51,726 nucleotides of DNA from an uncultured Phenylobacterium sp. (GTDB taxonomy: Bacteria; Pseudomonadota; Alphaproteobacteria; Caulobacterales; Caulobacteraceae). Every line of letters starts with the position of its first letter. Position 1 is the stretch's first letter. The notes under the pieces were generated by a model, which was not told the DNA's origin, did no database searches, and saw only the letters and a program-made list of their open reading frames with translations. Shown here piece by piece: positions 42,534-51,704 of the stretch. Where the stretch lies: assembly GCF_902826855.1 (NCBI RefSeq), contig NZ_CADEGK010000007.1, forward strand, positions 1 to 51,726, read 5' to 3'. Both the position numbers and the translations under genes were made by a program.

Positions 42534-43334
42534 ATGGATCCCATCAGCCCCGCCACCTCCGCCTACGTCGCCCCGGTGGCGGCCGTTCGCGCCGTCGCCA
42601 GCCGGGCGTTGCCGGACTATGCCGAGCGGATGGCGCGCTTCGACCTCCTGGCCACCACGGTGCTGGACGGCAAGGCCGGCGAGGAGCAGCGGCTGGCGGC
42701 CTACCAGGACCTGCAGGCGATGTCGGCGAGCGGTCAGCTGATCGGCGCCGAGGACGAGCGTCGCAAACTCCTCGACCGGGCGACATTCGACAGCGACATC
42801 GGCCAGCGCGCGCAGCAGCTGTCGTCAACCTTCCTTCGTTCGGTGAACGAGGCCGGCCGGTCCGGCGGCGCCGCAGGCGCTCTGAGGGCGGCGACCTCGG
42901 CGTTCGATGGCCTGTCGGCGTCCGACCAGAAGGTCCTCTTCGCCACCACGCTCAACGCGCCCGATCGCCTGGGGGCCCGCCCATACTCGGACGCGCCGGC
43001 CTGGCGCGCCAACGCCGAGGCGCAGAGCCGCATGGTCGACTACATGCAAGCCGCCGGTGTCGTCGGCGCCAACGGCCAACTCGACTACCGGGCCGCCGCG
43101 GCCCGGTCCGACGACGCCAAGCTCTCCGCCGCCGTGAAGCTGTCGCAGCGGCGCGACAACACCTCGCCCGACTGGACCCGCTCGGTCCTTCAGCTCTTCG
43201 GCGCCGCTCGGGCCCCCGACCGCCTCGACCTGTCCCCCGCCGCCCGGAAACTGGTCGACGCCGCCCCTGCGCCGGCCGCGGCTCCCCAGGCGACGCCCTA
43301 CCGTGCTGGCGCCCTCGTCTCGAGGACCGCCTAG
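42534..43334 (+). CDS. Hypothetical Ala/Arg-rich soluble protein
   Basis: A 266-residue protein that I do not recognise. It has no signal peptide or membrane helix, is predicted mostly helical, and has three parts: residues 1-65 (YAERMARFDLLATTVLDG), 66-190 with FDGLSASDQKVLFATTLNAPDRLG, and a Pro/Ala-rich tail from about 235. The start ATG 42534 lacks a strong ribosome binding site. Base composition is like its neighbours, so it does not look newly acquired. It is codirectional with the CNT transporter 74 bp downstream. Confidence 0.7.
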   Translation: MDPISPATSAYVAPVAAVRAVASRALPDYAERMARFDLLATTVLDGKAGEEQRLAAYQDLQAMSASGQLIGAEDERRKLLDRATFDSDIGQRAQQLSSTFLRSVNEAGRSGGAAGALRAATSAFDGLSASDQKVLFATTLNAPDRLGARPYSDAPAWRANAEAQSRMVDYMQAAGVVGANGQLDYRAAAARSDDAKLSAAVKLSQRRDNTSPDWTRSVLQLFGAARAPDRLDLSPAARKLVDAAPAPAAAPQATPYRAGALVSRTA

Positions 43335-43408
43335 CGCCTTGCGCAGCGCCGTGATCTGGCGCCCTTAATGGCTCGGGCCGGCAAGTTCGGCGGCGCGTCG
43401 GGGGACGA

Positions 43409-44689
43409 ATGTTCGGTCTGGAAAACGCCCAGAGCCTCGTGGGGATCGCGGGCGTGCTGCTGCTGTGCTGGGCGATCTCCGAGAACCGCGCGCGCTTCCC
43501 CTGGAAGCTGGCCCTCGGGGCGACGGCCACCCAGGCGCTGCTGGTGCTTCTGCTGTTCGGGGTCCCGGCGCTGCGCGAAGGCCTGCAGGCCGTGGGTGTC
43601 GTCGTCGACGGGCTGGCGACCTCCACCCAGACCGGCGTCGCCTTCGTGTTCGGCTTCCTGGCCGGGACGCCGGGCCAGCCCTATCCGCTGACCGACCCCG
43701 GCGCCCTGTTCGTGTTCGCCTTTCGTGTGCTGCCGGTGATCCTGGTGGTCTGCGCCCTGGCGGCGCTGCTCTGGCACTGGAAGATCCTGGTCTGGGTCAC
43801 CCAGGCGTTCGGCGTGGTGTTCGAGAAGACCATGGGGCTGCGCGGCCCGCCGGCGCTGGCGACGGCGGCCACCGTGTTCATGGGCCAGGTTGAAGGCCCG
43901 ATCTTCATCCGCTCCTACCTCCCCAGTCTGTCGCGCTCGGAGCTGTTCATGCTCATCGCGGTCGGGATGGCGTGCGTGTCGGGCTCCACCATGGTGGCCT
44001 ACGCGACGATCCTGGCCGGCGTGCTGCCGCAGGCCGCCGCGCACGTGGTCACTGCATCCATCGTCTCGGCGCCCGCCGGCGTGCTGCTGGCGCGCATCAT
44101 CGTGCCGCGCGACGACGCCATCGAGCAGACCACCGCCTACGATCCGCTGGCCGCGAAGAAGTACGACAGCTCCATCGACGCCCTGATCAAGGGCACCACC
44201 GACGGCCTGCAGATCGTGCTCAACGTCGGCGCGACGCTGATCGTGTTCGTCGCGCTGGTGGCGATGCTGAACCTGATGCTGGGCGCGGTGGGCGACCAGT
44301 TCGGCTACGTCTTCTCGGTGGAGGAGGGGCTGGGCGTGCTCTTCGCGCCGCTCGCCTGGGCCATCGGGATCCCCTGGCACGACGCGCCGGCCGCCGGCGC
44401 GCTGCTGGGCGTGAAGCTGGTGCTGACCGAGTTCACCGCCTTCATCCGGCTGGGCGCGATCCCGCTGGACGCGATGGACCCGCGCAGTCGCGTGCTCCTG
44501 ACCTACGCGCTATGCGGGTTCGCCAACGTCGCCTCGGTGGGCATCAACCTGGCCGGGTTCTCGGTCCTGGTGCCCGAGCGGCGCAACGAGGTCGTCGGCA
44601 TGGTCTGGAAGGCCATGATGGCCGGCTTCCTGGCCACCTGCCTGACCGCCTCGGTCGTAGGCCTCCTGCCAGCCGGGCTGTTCGGCTAG
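43409..44689 (+). CDS. Concentrative nucleoside transporter (CNT/NupC family)
   Basis: A 426-residue inner-membrane carrier with about 8-10 helices, driven by H+ or Na+. CNT hallmarks are present: LRGPPALATAATVFMGQVEG with PIFIRSYLP, then GMACVSGSTMVAYA (the gate region) and, near the C-terminus, GVKLVLTEFTAFIRL and YALCGFANVASVGI. ATG 43409 starts at MFGLENAQSLVGI as in family members. No nucleoside-catabolic gene is adjacent. Confidence 0.9.
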   Translation: MFGLENAQSLVGIAGVLLLCWAISENRARFPWKLALGATATQALLVLLLFGVPALREGLQAVGVVVDGLATSTQTGVAFVFGFLAGTPGQPYPLTDPGALFVFAFRVLPVILVVCALAALLWHWKILVWVTQAFGVVFEKTMGLRGPPALATAATVFMGQVEGPIFIRSYLPSLSRSELFMLIAVGMACVSGSTMVAYATILAGVLPQAAAHVVTASIVSAPAGVLLARIIVPRDDAIEQTTAYDPLAAKKYDSSIDALIKGTTDGLQIVLNVGATLIVFVALVAMLNLMLGAVGDQFGYVFSVEEGLGVLFAPLAWAIGIPWHDAPAAGALLGVKLVLTEFTAFIRLGAIPLDAMDPRSRVLLTYALCGFANVASVGINLAGFSVLVPERRNEVVGMVWKAMMAGFLATCLTASVVGLLPAGLFG

Positions 44690-44748
44690 CGCTTGCCTGA
44701 CGGGCGGGGAAGGTCGCTACGTGTCCGGGATCTTGAGGGAACGCTGAC

Positions 44749-45381
44749 ATGAAAGTCTACGATACCCCGCTCGCGCCAAACCCGCGCCGGGTCCGCTGGT
44801 TCATGGCCGAGAAGGGGATCACCGACGTCGAGGTGATTACGCTCAACCTCATGGAGGGCCAGCATAAGACGCCGGACTACCTCGCCAAGGCCGGGCTCGC
44901 CAACGTGCCGATGCTGGAACTCGACGACGGCGTCTGCATCACCGAATCCATCGCCATCTGCCGCTATCTGGAGCATCGCTATCCCGAGCCGAACCTGTTC
45001 GGGCGCGATCCCGAGGAGACTGCGGTCATCGAGATGTGGATGCGCCGCGCCGAAATGATGGTCGCCACGCCGCTGATGATCGGCGTGCGCCACACCCATC
45101 CCGCCATGGCGGCGCTGGAGCAGCAGGTCCCGGTCATCGGCGAGCACAACATCGCCAGCGGCACGGCCGCCCTGAAGGTCCTGGACCGGCGGCTGGCGGA
45201 GAGCGAATGGCTGGGGGCCGATCGGCTTACCATCGCCGACATCGTGGCCTTCATCGGCATCGACTTCGGCCGGATGATCAAGTTCCGGGTCCCTGACGAG
45301 CTGCCCAACGTCGCCCGTTGGGCCGAGGCGATGCGGGCGCGCCCCGCCGCCCAGGCTGGCATGCCGCAACGGGCGGCTTGA
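44749..45381 (+). CDS. Glutathione S-transferase family protein
   Basis: A 210-residue GST: an N-terminal thioredoxin-like domain (1-78; MKVYDTPLAPNPRRVRWFMAEKG, then ANVPMLELDDGVCITESIAI) and a C-terminal helical domain with LTIADIVAFIGIDFGR. There is no catalytic Cys at position 10; the N-terminal site reads APNPRR, suggesting a Ser/Thr or Asn-type theta/Ure2-like enzyme. It is distinct from the beta-class GST at 38015. The substrate is unknown. Confidence 0.9.
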   Translation: MKVYDTPLAPNPRRVRWFMAEKGITDVEVITLNLMEGQHKTPDYLAKAGLANVPMLELDDGVCITESIAICRYLEHRYPEPNLFGRDPEETAVIEMWMRRAEMMVATPLMIGVRHTHPAMAALEQQVPVIGEHNIASGTAALKVLDRRLAESEWLGADRLTIADIVAFIGIDFGRMIKFRVPDELPNVARWAEAMRARPAAQAGMPQRAA

Positions 45382-45439
45382 CCGCGTAGGGGTTTCTTCA
45401 GGGCGGCGCGGTAACCAGGGACCCCCTGGGGAGATCGCC

Positions 45440-46252
45440 ATGACCGCCTTCCGCACCGCCGTACTCGCGCTTCTGCTGATGATCGCAGGCCCGGCCTTCG
45501 CGCTCGATCCTGGCGTGGCCAGCGGTCGCTACGAGGGCGACGAGGGGAAGCTCAGCTTCTCCCACGCCATCGCGATGGCCATGGACGTGGTGGAAGACTC
45601 GCCGGTGAAGAAGCAGGTCCGCGTCGTGCTGTCGGACGTCGAGCTGCCCGCCGCCGTCCTGACCGGTCGCGCCTTCCCGCCGGTGTGGAAGATGGCGCGG
45701 GACGGCGAGGTGAAGGGGCTCCTGCTGGAGTTCGATCCAACCGACCCGAACTCGCTTCAGGTCACGGTCCTGGCGCGCCCGGAGCCCGGCTATTCCCTCG
45801 CAAACGTCTCGCTCAGCAACAGCGCGGGCCTGTGGGCGCGGCTGCAGGTGAACGCCACCCGCGCCGACGGCGAACTCAAGGCCGAGGCCAGCGAGAACAT
45901 GAGCTTCACGTTCAGCGCGCCGGTCTTCACCGACGCCGTCACCGCCGACCTCAAGGGCGCGGCCGCCGCCGCCGCGGAGCCGACCAGGGTGCTGCTGGCC
46001 CGCGCCGAGGCGATGGCCAAGGGCGACATGGCGACCGTCGCCCAGCTATCGACCGCCGCCGTTGCCGCAGACCTTGCCGCCATGCCGCCCGAGGCGCTGA
46101 AGATGGCGCGCGCCCAGCTGATTCCGGAGCTGATCCGTGGCCTGAAGGCGCCCAGCCGCGTCGTCGTGCGCGAACAGACCGCTGCCGTGATGATCGGCAA
46201 GGGGACCTGGGCCAACGCCCGCAAGGTCGATGGAGCCTGGAAGGCCGACTAG
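45440..46252 (+). CDS. Secreted protein of unknown function
   Basis: A 270-residue protein with a signal peptide (1-21, AVLALLLMIAGPAFA) and a GGGGAGA ribosome binding site 7 nt before ATG 45440. The mature part starts with a beta-rich domain (about 25-165; SGRYEGDEGKLSFSHAIAM). An Ala-rich helical region follows (168-225), with RAEAMAKGDMATVAQLSTAA, and a final beta segment (TAAVMIGKGTWANARKVDGAWK) resembles the end of SnoaL/DUF4878-type folds. I cannot name the family. Periplasmic location is likely. Confidence 0.75.
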   Translation: MTAFRTAVLALLLMIAGPAFALDPGVASGRYEGDEGKLSFSHAIAMAMDVVEDSPVKKQVRVVLSDVELPAAVLTGRAFPPVWKMARDGEVKGLLLEFDPTDPNSLQVTVLARPEPGYSLANVSLSNSAGLWARLQVNATRADGELKAEASENMSFTFSAPVFTDAVTADLKGAAAAAAEPTRVLLARAEAMAKGDMATVAQLSTAAVAADLAAMPPEALKMARAQLIPELIRGLKAPSRVVVREQTAAVMIGKGTWANARKVDGAWKAD

Positions 46253-46268
46253 CGCGGCGACCTGCTTC

Positions 46269-46625
46269 TCAGGCCTCGTCCAGGTAGCGCCAGGTGTCGG
46301 CCCCGTCGAACTGGCGGATACGCAGGCTGGTCCAGTCCACGCCGTCCACCAGCCGCGCGTTGACCGCCATCCGGTCGCGGCTTCCGTCCAGGCTCTGCCA
46401 GTGCGTGGCCACGCCGCAAGATTTGCAGCGGTGGAAGGCCAGCATGCGGTCGCCCCAGACGTAGAGCTGCGTCGTTTGCGGATCCGGCAGGGTGACGTCC
46501 TTGGGGCTGTAGTGGGCCCAGCGCGCGCCGAGGCGGCGGCAGATCGAGCAGTTGCACTCCGTCACCTCGGCGAATGCCGGCGCGGTCAGCCTGGCGGCCC
46601 CGCAGTGGCACACGGCCTGGATCAT
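46269..46625 (-). CDS. GFA (CENP-V/GFA) domain zinc protein
   Basis: A 118-residue protein with the complete zinc-binding set of the GFA fold: C6-H-C8 (CHCG), C24-N-C26 with C29 (CNCSIC) and C67/C70 (CKSCG). Characterised members bind glutathione adducts (formaldehyde) but most have unknown substrates. The open frame starts six codons earlier at 46643; ATG 46625 (MIQAVCHCG) gives the family N-terminus. Confidence 0.92.
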   Translation of the reverse strand: MIQAVCHCGAARLTAPAFAEVTECNCSICRRLGARWAHYSPKDVTLPDPQTTQLYVWGDRMLAFHRCKSCGVATHWQSLDGSRDRMAVNARLVDGVDWTSLRIRQFDGADTWRYLDEA

Positions 46626-46716
46626 TGGGCGCTCTCCCGTCACTGAACTGACATAGCTGGGGCCGTCCGGCCGGCGTGTCCAGTCTCAGAGGCGGCGGAG
46701 TGTGTCGGCGCGCCGC

Positions 46717-47136
46717 TCAGCTCGGGGTGTCGATCCGGGTCCAGACCTGGGTCTTGCATAGGACGCCCGCGAACAAGCAGCCCTTGGCCAGCAACGTACG
46801 TTCGCTGGTCATCGTCGCCGAGCCGGTGAAGACCTTGTTGAGGTCGGGCACGAAGACCTTGCCGCGCCCGACGCCATGCTTGTCGACCACGAAGCCGCGC
46901 ATCAGCTGCTGGCCGACCAGGTTGGGGGTGCCGCCCTTGCGGGCCTTCGCCTTGGCCTTGTCGCTGGCCCACACGACGAAGCCGCAGATCTCCTCGCCGC
47001 ATGGGCGGAGCGCGATGTGCACGCTGTCCTTGGGGTTGCGCCAGACCCCCACGGCGGTGAGCGGCGCGGCCGCCCAGGTCGGGACGGCCGTCAGGGCAAT
47101 GGCGGCGGCCAGGATCAAGGACGAAAAGCGACGCAC
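46717..47136 (-). CDS. DUF2147 family exported protein (GTG start)
   Basis: A 139-residue periplasmic protein. The signal peptide (MRRFSSLILAAAIALTAVP) is followed by the DUF2147 domain: GVWRNPKDSVHIALRPCGEEICGFVVWA, LVGQQLMRGF and GKVFVPDLNKVF. The two cysteines of CGEEIC could form a disulfide. I place the start at GTG 47136, which has AAGGGAG 6 nt upstream; a TTG at 47154 also opens the frame but would put Lys/Gly ahead of the Arg pair. Function unknown. Confidence 0.87.
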   Translation of the reverse strand: MRRFSSLILAAAIALTAVPTWAAAPLTAVGVWRNPKDSVHIALRPCGEEICGFVVWASDKAKAKARKGGTPNLVGQQLMRGFVVDKHGVGRGKVFVPDLNKVFTGSATMTSERTLLAKGCLFAGVLCKTQVWTRIDTPS

Positions 47137-47189
47137 GACGGCTCCCTTAGGCAACAGCGGCGGCCACTATCAGGACGAATGTGAACAAT

Positions 47190-47657
47190 TCAGGACGCGC
47201 GTATCGTGGTCTTCTTCAGGACGGATGAGAAGCTCATCAGCGGCTCGCCCTTGCAGGAGATGATGCCGCGCACGAACACCATGCTGCGCCCGGCCTTCAC
47301 CACGTCGCCCCGGCACTCGACGAAGTCGCCCTCGTGCGCCGTGCCCACCAGCTCGCCGTTGAAGGTGGCGGTGACCGTGCGGCTGCCGTCGATCACGTCG
47401 CGCGCGATCACGAACAGCGCGAAGTCGGCGAAGGTCATCACCAGCCCGCCGTGCAGGAAGCCGCCGCCGTTCAGGTGCTTCTTCTCGGCCCGGAAGGCGC
47501 AGACCGGCACGCCGTCGTCGCCGATGCGGAAGTAGAACGGCCCGGCCAGGTCCTCGAAGGGATCGCCGCCTGGATAGCACTGCCACCCGGCCCACTCGCC
47601 GTCGCTGACCGTGATCAGCTTGGAGATGTAGGTGTTCTCCACCACGCCGCCGTCCAT
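47190..47657 (-). CDS. PaaI-type hotdog thioesterase, second copy
   Basis: A 155-residue hotdog-fold protein. The active-site motif FLHGGLVMTFADFA (HGG at about 69-71) is the classic PaaI/YbgC pattern, unlike the thioesterase at 16941, which has QGG. It probably hydrolyses short or aromatic acyl-CoA. ATG 47657 is preferred because GGGAGGGG is upstream at workable distance; the adjacent GTG 47660 is too close. Confidence 0.88.
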   Translation of the reverse strand: MDGGVVENTYISKLITVSDGEWAGWQCYPGGDPFEDLAGPFYFRIGDDGVPVCAFRAEKKHLNGGGFLHGGLVMTFADFALFVIARDVIDGSRTVTATFNGELVGTAHEGDFVECRGDVVKAGRSMVFVRGIISCKGEPLMSFSSVLKKTTIRAS

Positions 47658-47761
47658 CACCCCTCCCGATCTCCGCGAACCGTTTGCCGCCCGCGGATTC
47701 GACCCTTAGTTTGTCAGACGCTTAAGCCTCATCGAGGACCCACCATGCAAGGGCAGACCAC

Positions 47762-48058
47762 GTGATCGGCCTTCTCGCCGCCCTGTTCCTCGCCGCTCAG
47801 CCGGTGGAGTCGGCGGCCACGCCGCCGCCGCCCGAGGCTTCCGAAATCCAGACGCCCCCGAAGCCGCCGGCCAACATCGAGAACGCCGTCGACGCCAACG
47901 GCGTGCCTGCGTGGGCCAAGCGCAAGCGGCTGGCGCCGGTGCAGAACTGCACGGGCCGGCCGAACATCGGGGTGGACACCTGGCGCGCAGAACTCGACCC
48001 CACCAGCAAGACCGGCGCGCGCCGCAACGTCCCCGTCAAAGTCACCTGCAAGCACTAG
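47762..48058 (+). CDS. Small exported protein of unknown function (GTG start)
   Basis: A 98-residue protein with a short signal peptide (MIGLLAALFLAAQPVESAA), a Pro-rich stretch (about 21-40) and two cysteines (CTGRPN and the C-terminal TCKH) that may pair. Start GTG 47762 overlaps the stop of a 6-codon frame (ATG 47745, MQGQTT) that has GAGGA upstream, so it may be translated by coupling. It ends 13 nt before the acyl-CoA dehydrogenase gene. I do not recognise a family. Confidence 0.6.
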   Translation: MIGLLAALFLAAQPVESAATPPPPEASEIQTPPKPPANIENAVDANGVPAWAKRKRLAPVQNCTGRPNIGVDTWRAELDPTSKTGARRNVPVKVTCKH

Positions 48059-48071
48059 AGGATCAGACCGC

Positions 48072-49220
48072 ATGGCGCTCGACGCCGAGACCCGTGACCA
48101 GCTGATCGACACGGTCCGCCGCTTCGTCTCCGAACGCCTTCGCCCCCTCGAGGCGAGAGTGGCCGAGGACGACGCCATGCCTGCGGACCTGGTCGACGAG
48201 ATGAAGGCGCTGGGCCTCTTCGGCCTGTCGATCCCGGAGGCCTACGGCGGCCTCGACCTCTCCATGGAGGACGAGTGCCTGGTGGTGATCGAGCTGGGCC
48301 GGACCAGCCCGGCCTTCCGCTCCACCTTCGGCACCAACGTCGGCATCGGCTCGCAGGCCCTGGTGATGTTCGGGACCGAGGACCAGAAGCAGAAGTACCT
48401 CCCCGCCATCGCGTCGGGTGACATCGTCACCTCCTTCGCCCTGACCGAGCCGGAGGCGGGTTCGGACTCGGCCGCCGTGCAGACCCGCGCGGTCCGCGAC
48501 GGTGACCACTACGTTTTGAACGGGTCGAAGCGGTACATCACCAACGCCAACAACGCCCACCTCTTCACGGTGATGGCGCGGACCAACCCGGAGATCAGGG
48601 GCGGGGGCGGGGTCTCGGCCTTCCTCGTGCCCCGCGACCTGCCGGGCCTCAGCGTCGGCAAGCCCGAGAAGAAGATGGGTCAGCAGGGCGCCCAGATCTG
48701 CGACGTCAACTTCGACAACGTCCGCGTTCCTGCCGAGAACCGCATCGGCCAGGAGGGCGAGGGCTTCAAGGTGGCAATGCAGGTGCTGGACAAGGGCCGC
48801 CTGCACATATCGGCGCTGTGCGTGGGCGTGGCCGAGCGCCTGATCGCCGACTGTGTGGCCTACGCCACGGAGCGCAAGCAGTTCGGGCAGCCGCTGTCCG
48901 GCTTCCAGCTGATCCAGGGCATGATCGCGGACTGCAAGACGGAGGCCCTGGCGGCCCGCGCACTCACCCTTGAAAGCGCTCGCAAGCGCGACGCCGGCGA
49001 GAGCGTCACCATGGAGGCGGCCGCGGCCAAGTACTTCGCCTCCGAGATGGTCGGCCGCGTCGCCGACAAGGCGGTGCAGATCTTCGGGGGCGCCGGCTAC
49101 ATCGCCGAGTACGGGATCGAACGCTTCTACCGCGACGTGCGCATCTTCCGCATCTACGAGGGAACCAGCCAGATCCAGCAGGTGATCATCGCCCGCGAGA
49201 CGCTGAAGCGGGGCGGGTAG
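48072..49220 (+). CDS. Acyl-CoA dehydrogenase
   Basis: A 382-residue flavoenzyme of the short/medium-chain acyl-CoA dehydrogenase family, which oxidises acyl-CoA to trans-2-enoyl-CoA and passes electrons to ETF. FAD-binding motif FALTEPEAGSDSAAVQTRA, the middle beta domain and the C-terminal signature QIFGGAGYIAEYGIERFYRD are present. The catalytic base is E363 in IYEGTSQIQ, the MCAD position. Chain-length preference cannot be read. It is followed 3 nt later by the DUF3253 gene. Confidence 0.94.
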   Translation: MALDAETRDQLIDTVRRFVSERLRPLEARVAEDDAMPADLVDEMKALGLFGLSIPEAYGGLDLSMEDECLVVIELGRTSPAFRSTFGTNVGIGSQALVMFGTEDQKQKYLPAIASGDIVTSFALTEPEAGSDSAAVQTRAVRDGDHYVLNGSKRYITNANNAHLFTVMARTNPEIRGGGGVSAFLVPRDLPGLSVGKPEKKMGQQGAQICDVNFDNVRVPAENRIGQEGEGFKVAMQVLDKGRLHISALCVGVAERLIADCVAYATERKQFGQPLSGFQLIQGMIADCKTEALAARALTLESARKRDAGESVTMEAAAAKYFASEMVGRVADKAVQIFGGAGYIAEYGIERFYRDVRIFRIYEGTSQIQQVIIARETLKRGG

Positions 49221-49223
49221 GGC

Positions 49224-49463
49224 GTGTCGCAAGCCGTTGAGACCGCGATCTTCGACCTTCTGGCCAAGGCGGCGACGGGCAAGTCGATCGCGCCCGAGGA
49301 GGTCGCCCGCGCGGTAGAGCCCGAGCGGTGGCAGCGCGCGCTGGGCCATGTCCGCGCTGTGGCCCGTGGGCTGGCGCGCGAGGGTCGGGTGGTGATCCTG
49401 CGCCACAACAAGCCTGCCGATCCCGATGACTTCAAGGGCGTGTACCGGCTGCGTCTGCCCTGA
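49224..49463 (+). CDS. DUF3253 small protein
   Basis: A 79-residue protein matching the DUF3253 pattern: IFDLLAKAATGKSIAPEEVA, RWQRALGHVRAVARGLAREG and the C-terminal KGVYRLRL. It looks like a winged-helix fold and is strongly basic in the central helix, so nucleic acid binding is possible but unproven. The start is GTG 49224, 3 nt after the acyl-CoA dehydrogenase stop, so it is probably cotranscribed. Confidence 0.85.
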   Translation: MSQAVETAIFDLLAKAATGKSIAPEEVARAVEPERWQRALGHVRAVARGLAREGRVVILRHNKPADPDDFKGVYRLRLP

Positions 49464-49535
49464 CGCCGTCGGCGCCGGGACACATCGTCCCCTTTTCCCA
49501 GGCTTCACGGCGGGCTCATATAGTCTCACCTCGAC

Positions 49536-50567
49536 ATGATGCGCCTGATCCCTGCCCTCCTGTTGCTGCTGACGCTCACGGCTTGCGCCCCGATGCTGCG
49601 CCAGCAGGCCTCGTTGCCGCCGGTCGGGTTCGTCGGGCCGCACTTCGAGGCCGACCGGGTGGTCAGCTTCGACGGCGCGCGCCTGGGCCTGCAGACCTGG
49701 GCCGCCGCGGAGGAGCCCTGGGCGGTGGTCGTGGCGGTCCACGGGATGAACGACTACGCCAACGCCTTCCACATCGCCGGCCGCCGCTGGGCCGAGGCGG
49801 GCGTCACCACCTACGCGTACGACCAGCGCGGGTTCGGCCGCTCGCCTTTGCGCGGCGTCTGGGCCGGGGAGGCGCTGCTGGCGGAGGACCTGCGCACAGT
49901 CGTGGCGCTCGCCCGCGCGCGGCACCCGAACGCCGTCCTGGCGGTGGTGGGCGAGAGCATGGGCGGGTCGGTGGCCGCCACGGCGTTCGCCTCGGAGAAC
50001 CCCCCGGCGGCCGACCGGCTGGTGCTGCTGTCTCCCGGAGTCTGGGGCTTCAAGACCCAGCCGCTACCCTACAGGACCGCGCTCTTCCTGGCCGCCAACC
50101 TCACCGCCTCGAAGGTCTATACCCCGCCGAGGTTCGTCACTGACCGCATCTACCCCACCGACAACATCGAAGAGTTGCGGGCCATGGGCCGCGACCGGCT
50201 GATGATCTGGGGCGCGCGGTCAGACACCCTCTACGGCCTGGTCAAGCTGATGAGCCGCGCCGCCAGCCAGGTGGGCGAGGACGAGGTGCCGACCCTTTAC
50301 CTCTACGGCGCCAGGGACGACATCATCCCCAAGAAGGCCGCGTTCGCGGCGGCGAAGCGGCTCCAGCCCGCCGACCGCACCGCCTACTACGCCGCCGGCC
50401 ACCATCTGCTCACCCGCGATCGACAAGGCCCGGTGGTGATGGCCGACGTCCTGGCCTTCCTGCGCGATCCGGAGGCGCCGCTGCCGTCGGCCGCCCCGCC
50501 AATCCCGGGCGCGCCGAAGCATGTGCCTGCCTCGAGTTCCGACTCGCGTCGTTCGGCGGGGTTGTGA
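49536..50567 (+). CDS. Lipoprotein alpha/beta hydrolase (monoacylglycerol lipase-like)
   Basis: A 343-residue lipoprotein. The signal peptide ends with lipobox LTAC (Cys17). The Hydrolase_4 domain has the oxyanion region VHGMNDYANAF, the nucleophile S141 in GESMGG, the acid D261 or D262 in YGARDDIIP and H289 in AGHHLL, a full catalytic triad. It probably hydrolyses monoglycerides or lysophospholipids at the membrane. The C-terminus is Pro/Ser-rich. Confidence 0.9.
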   Translation: MMRLIPALLLLLTLTACAPMLRQQASLPPVGFVGPHFEADRVVSFDGARLGLQTWAAAEEPWAVVVAVHGMNDYANAFHIAGRRWAEAGVTTYAYDQRGFGRSPLRGVWAGEALLAEDLRTVVALARARHPNAVLAVVGESMGGSVAATAFASENPPAADRLVLLSPGVWGFKTQPLPYRTALFLAANLTASKVYTPPRFVTDRIYPTDNIEELRAMGRDRLMIWGARSDTLYGLVKLMSRAASQVGEDEVPTLYLYGARDDIIPKKAAFAAAKRLQPADRTAYYAAGHHLLTRDRQGPVVMADVLAFLRDPEAPLPSAAPPIPGAPKHVPASSSDSRRSAGL

Positions 50568-50627
50568 CTTGCCCTGAACCGCCCTATTTTCTGATAAAAT
50601 CGTCCCTTAGAATATCGAGTTTCAGGC

Positions 50628-51704
50628 ATGACCTTGTTCGATTCTCCAAGCTTCGAGGGACACCAGGGCGTCCACGCCTTTTACGACGCGGCGTCGGGCC
50701 TGAAATGCATCATCGCGATCCACTCGACGGTCCGCGGCCCCGCCGCGGGCGGCTGCCGGATGTGGAACTATGCCACCGCCGAGGACGCGCTTGAGGACGC
50801 GCTGAAGCTGTCGCGCGCCATGTCCTACAAGAACGCCATGGCCGACCTGGAGCTGGGCGGCGGCAAGTCGGTGATCATCGGAGACGCGCGCACAGCCAAG
50901 ACACCCGCATTGTTCGAAGCCTTCGGCCGCGCGGTCGAGGACGTGGGCGGCAGATACTGGACAGCCGAAGACGTGGGCGTCTCGCCCGCAGACCTGGCCC
51001 ACGCACGCAAGCACACCCGCTACGTCGCCGGGCTCGACGGCCATCCCGCGGCCTCCGGCGACCCCAGCCCGATCCCGGCCGAAGGGGTGTTCCGGGGCGT
51101 CCGGCTCTGCGTCGAGCGCGCCCTGAAGCGTGACCTGGACGGCGTGCGCGTCGCCATCCAGGGCGTCGGCCACGTCGGCGCACATCTGGCCGAGAAGCTG
51201 CACGCGGCCGGCGCAAAACTGATCCTGACCGACGTCAACGCCGAAGCGCTACGCCGCGTCGCGGCGGCGACGGACGCCGAGATCGTCGCTCCCAGCGCCA
51301 TATTCGATGTCGACGCCGACGTCTTCGCGCCCTGCGCCCTGGGCGGCGCGATCAGCCTGGACACCCTGCCGCGCCTCCGCGCCCGGGTGATCGCCGGAGG
51401 CGCCAACAACCAGCTGGCCGATCCGGCGGCGGGCGTCGAGCTGTTCAGGCGCGGCATCCTCTACGCTCCCGACTACGTCATCAACGGCGGCGGCATCATC
51501 AACGTCGCCGGCGAGATCCGCGCCTTGGAGCGGGACGAGGCCTTCGATCCGGAATGGGTCGACGCCAAGCTCGACCGGCTGGCGCTGACCCTCGAGGAGG
51601 TCCTCGAGCAAGCGCTCCGCGAACACCGCCCGACACATGAGGTGGCCAACGAGATCGCCCGGTCGCGCATCTCTGGGGTCGCCGAGAAGCGCGCAGCGGC
51701 CTGA
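50628..51704 (+). CDS. Leucine/valine (Glu/Leu/Phe/Val) dehydrogenase
   Basis: A 358-residue amino acid dehydrogenase that interconverts branched-chain amino acids and 2-oxo acids with NAD. The catalytic region has K68 in [13 protein letters not shown] and K80 in GGGKSVI, the same numbering as characterised leucine dehydrogenases. The Rossmann motif is [16 protein letters not shown]. The end is family-like ([15 protein letters not shown]). Leu, Val and Phe dehydrogenases cannot be separated safely by eye; Leu/Val is most likely. An AT-rich stretch with TGATAAAAT about 25-35 nt upstream could hold the -10 element. The remaining 22 bp of the window hold nothing. Confidence 0.92.
   Translation: MTLFDSPSFEGHQGVHAFYDAASGLKCIIAIHSTVRGPAAGGCRMWNYATAEDALEDALKLSRAMSYKNAMADLELGGGKSVIIGDARTAKTPALFEAFGRAVEDVGGRYWTAEDVGVSPADLAHARKHTRYVAGLDGHPAASGDPSPIPAEGVFRGVRLCVERALKRDLDGVRVAIQGVGHVGAHLAEKLHAAGAKLILTDVNAEALRRVAAATDAEIVAPSAIFDVDADVFAPCALGGAISLDTLPRLRARVIAGGANNQLADPAAGVELFRRGILYAPDYVINGGGIINVAGEIRALERDEAFDPEWVDAKLDRLALTLEEVLEQALREHRPTHEVANEIARSRISGVAEKRAAA

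Noticed and set aside
48063-49925. 620-codon minus-strand frame
   Set aside because: It is antisense to the acyl-CoA dehydrogenase, DUF3253 and lipase genes, which all have strong family motifs.
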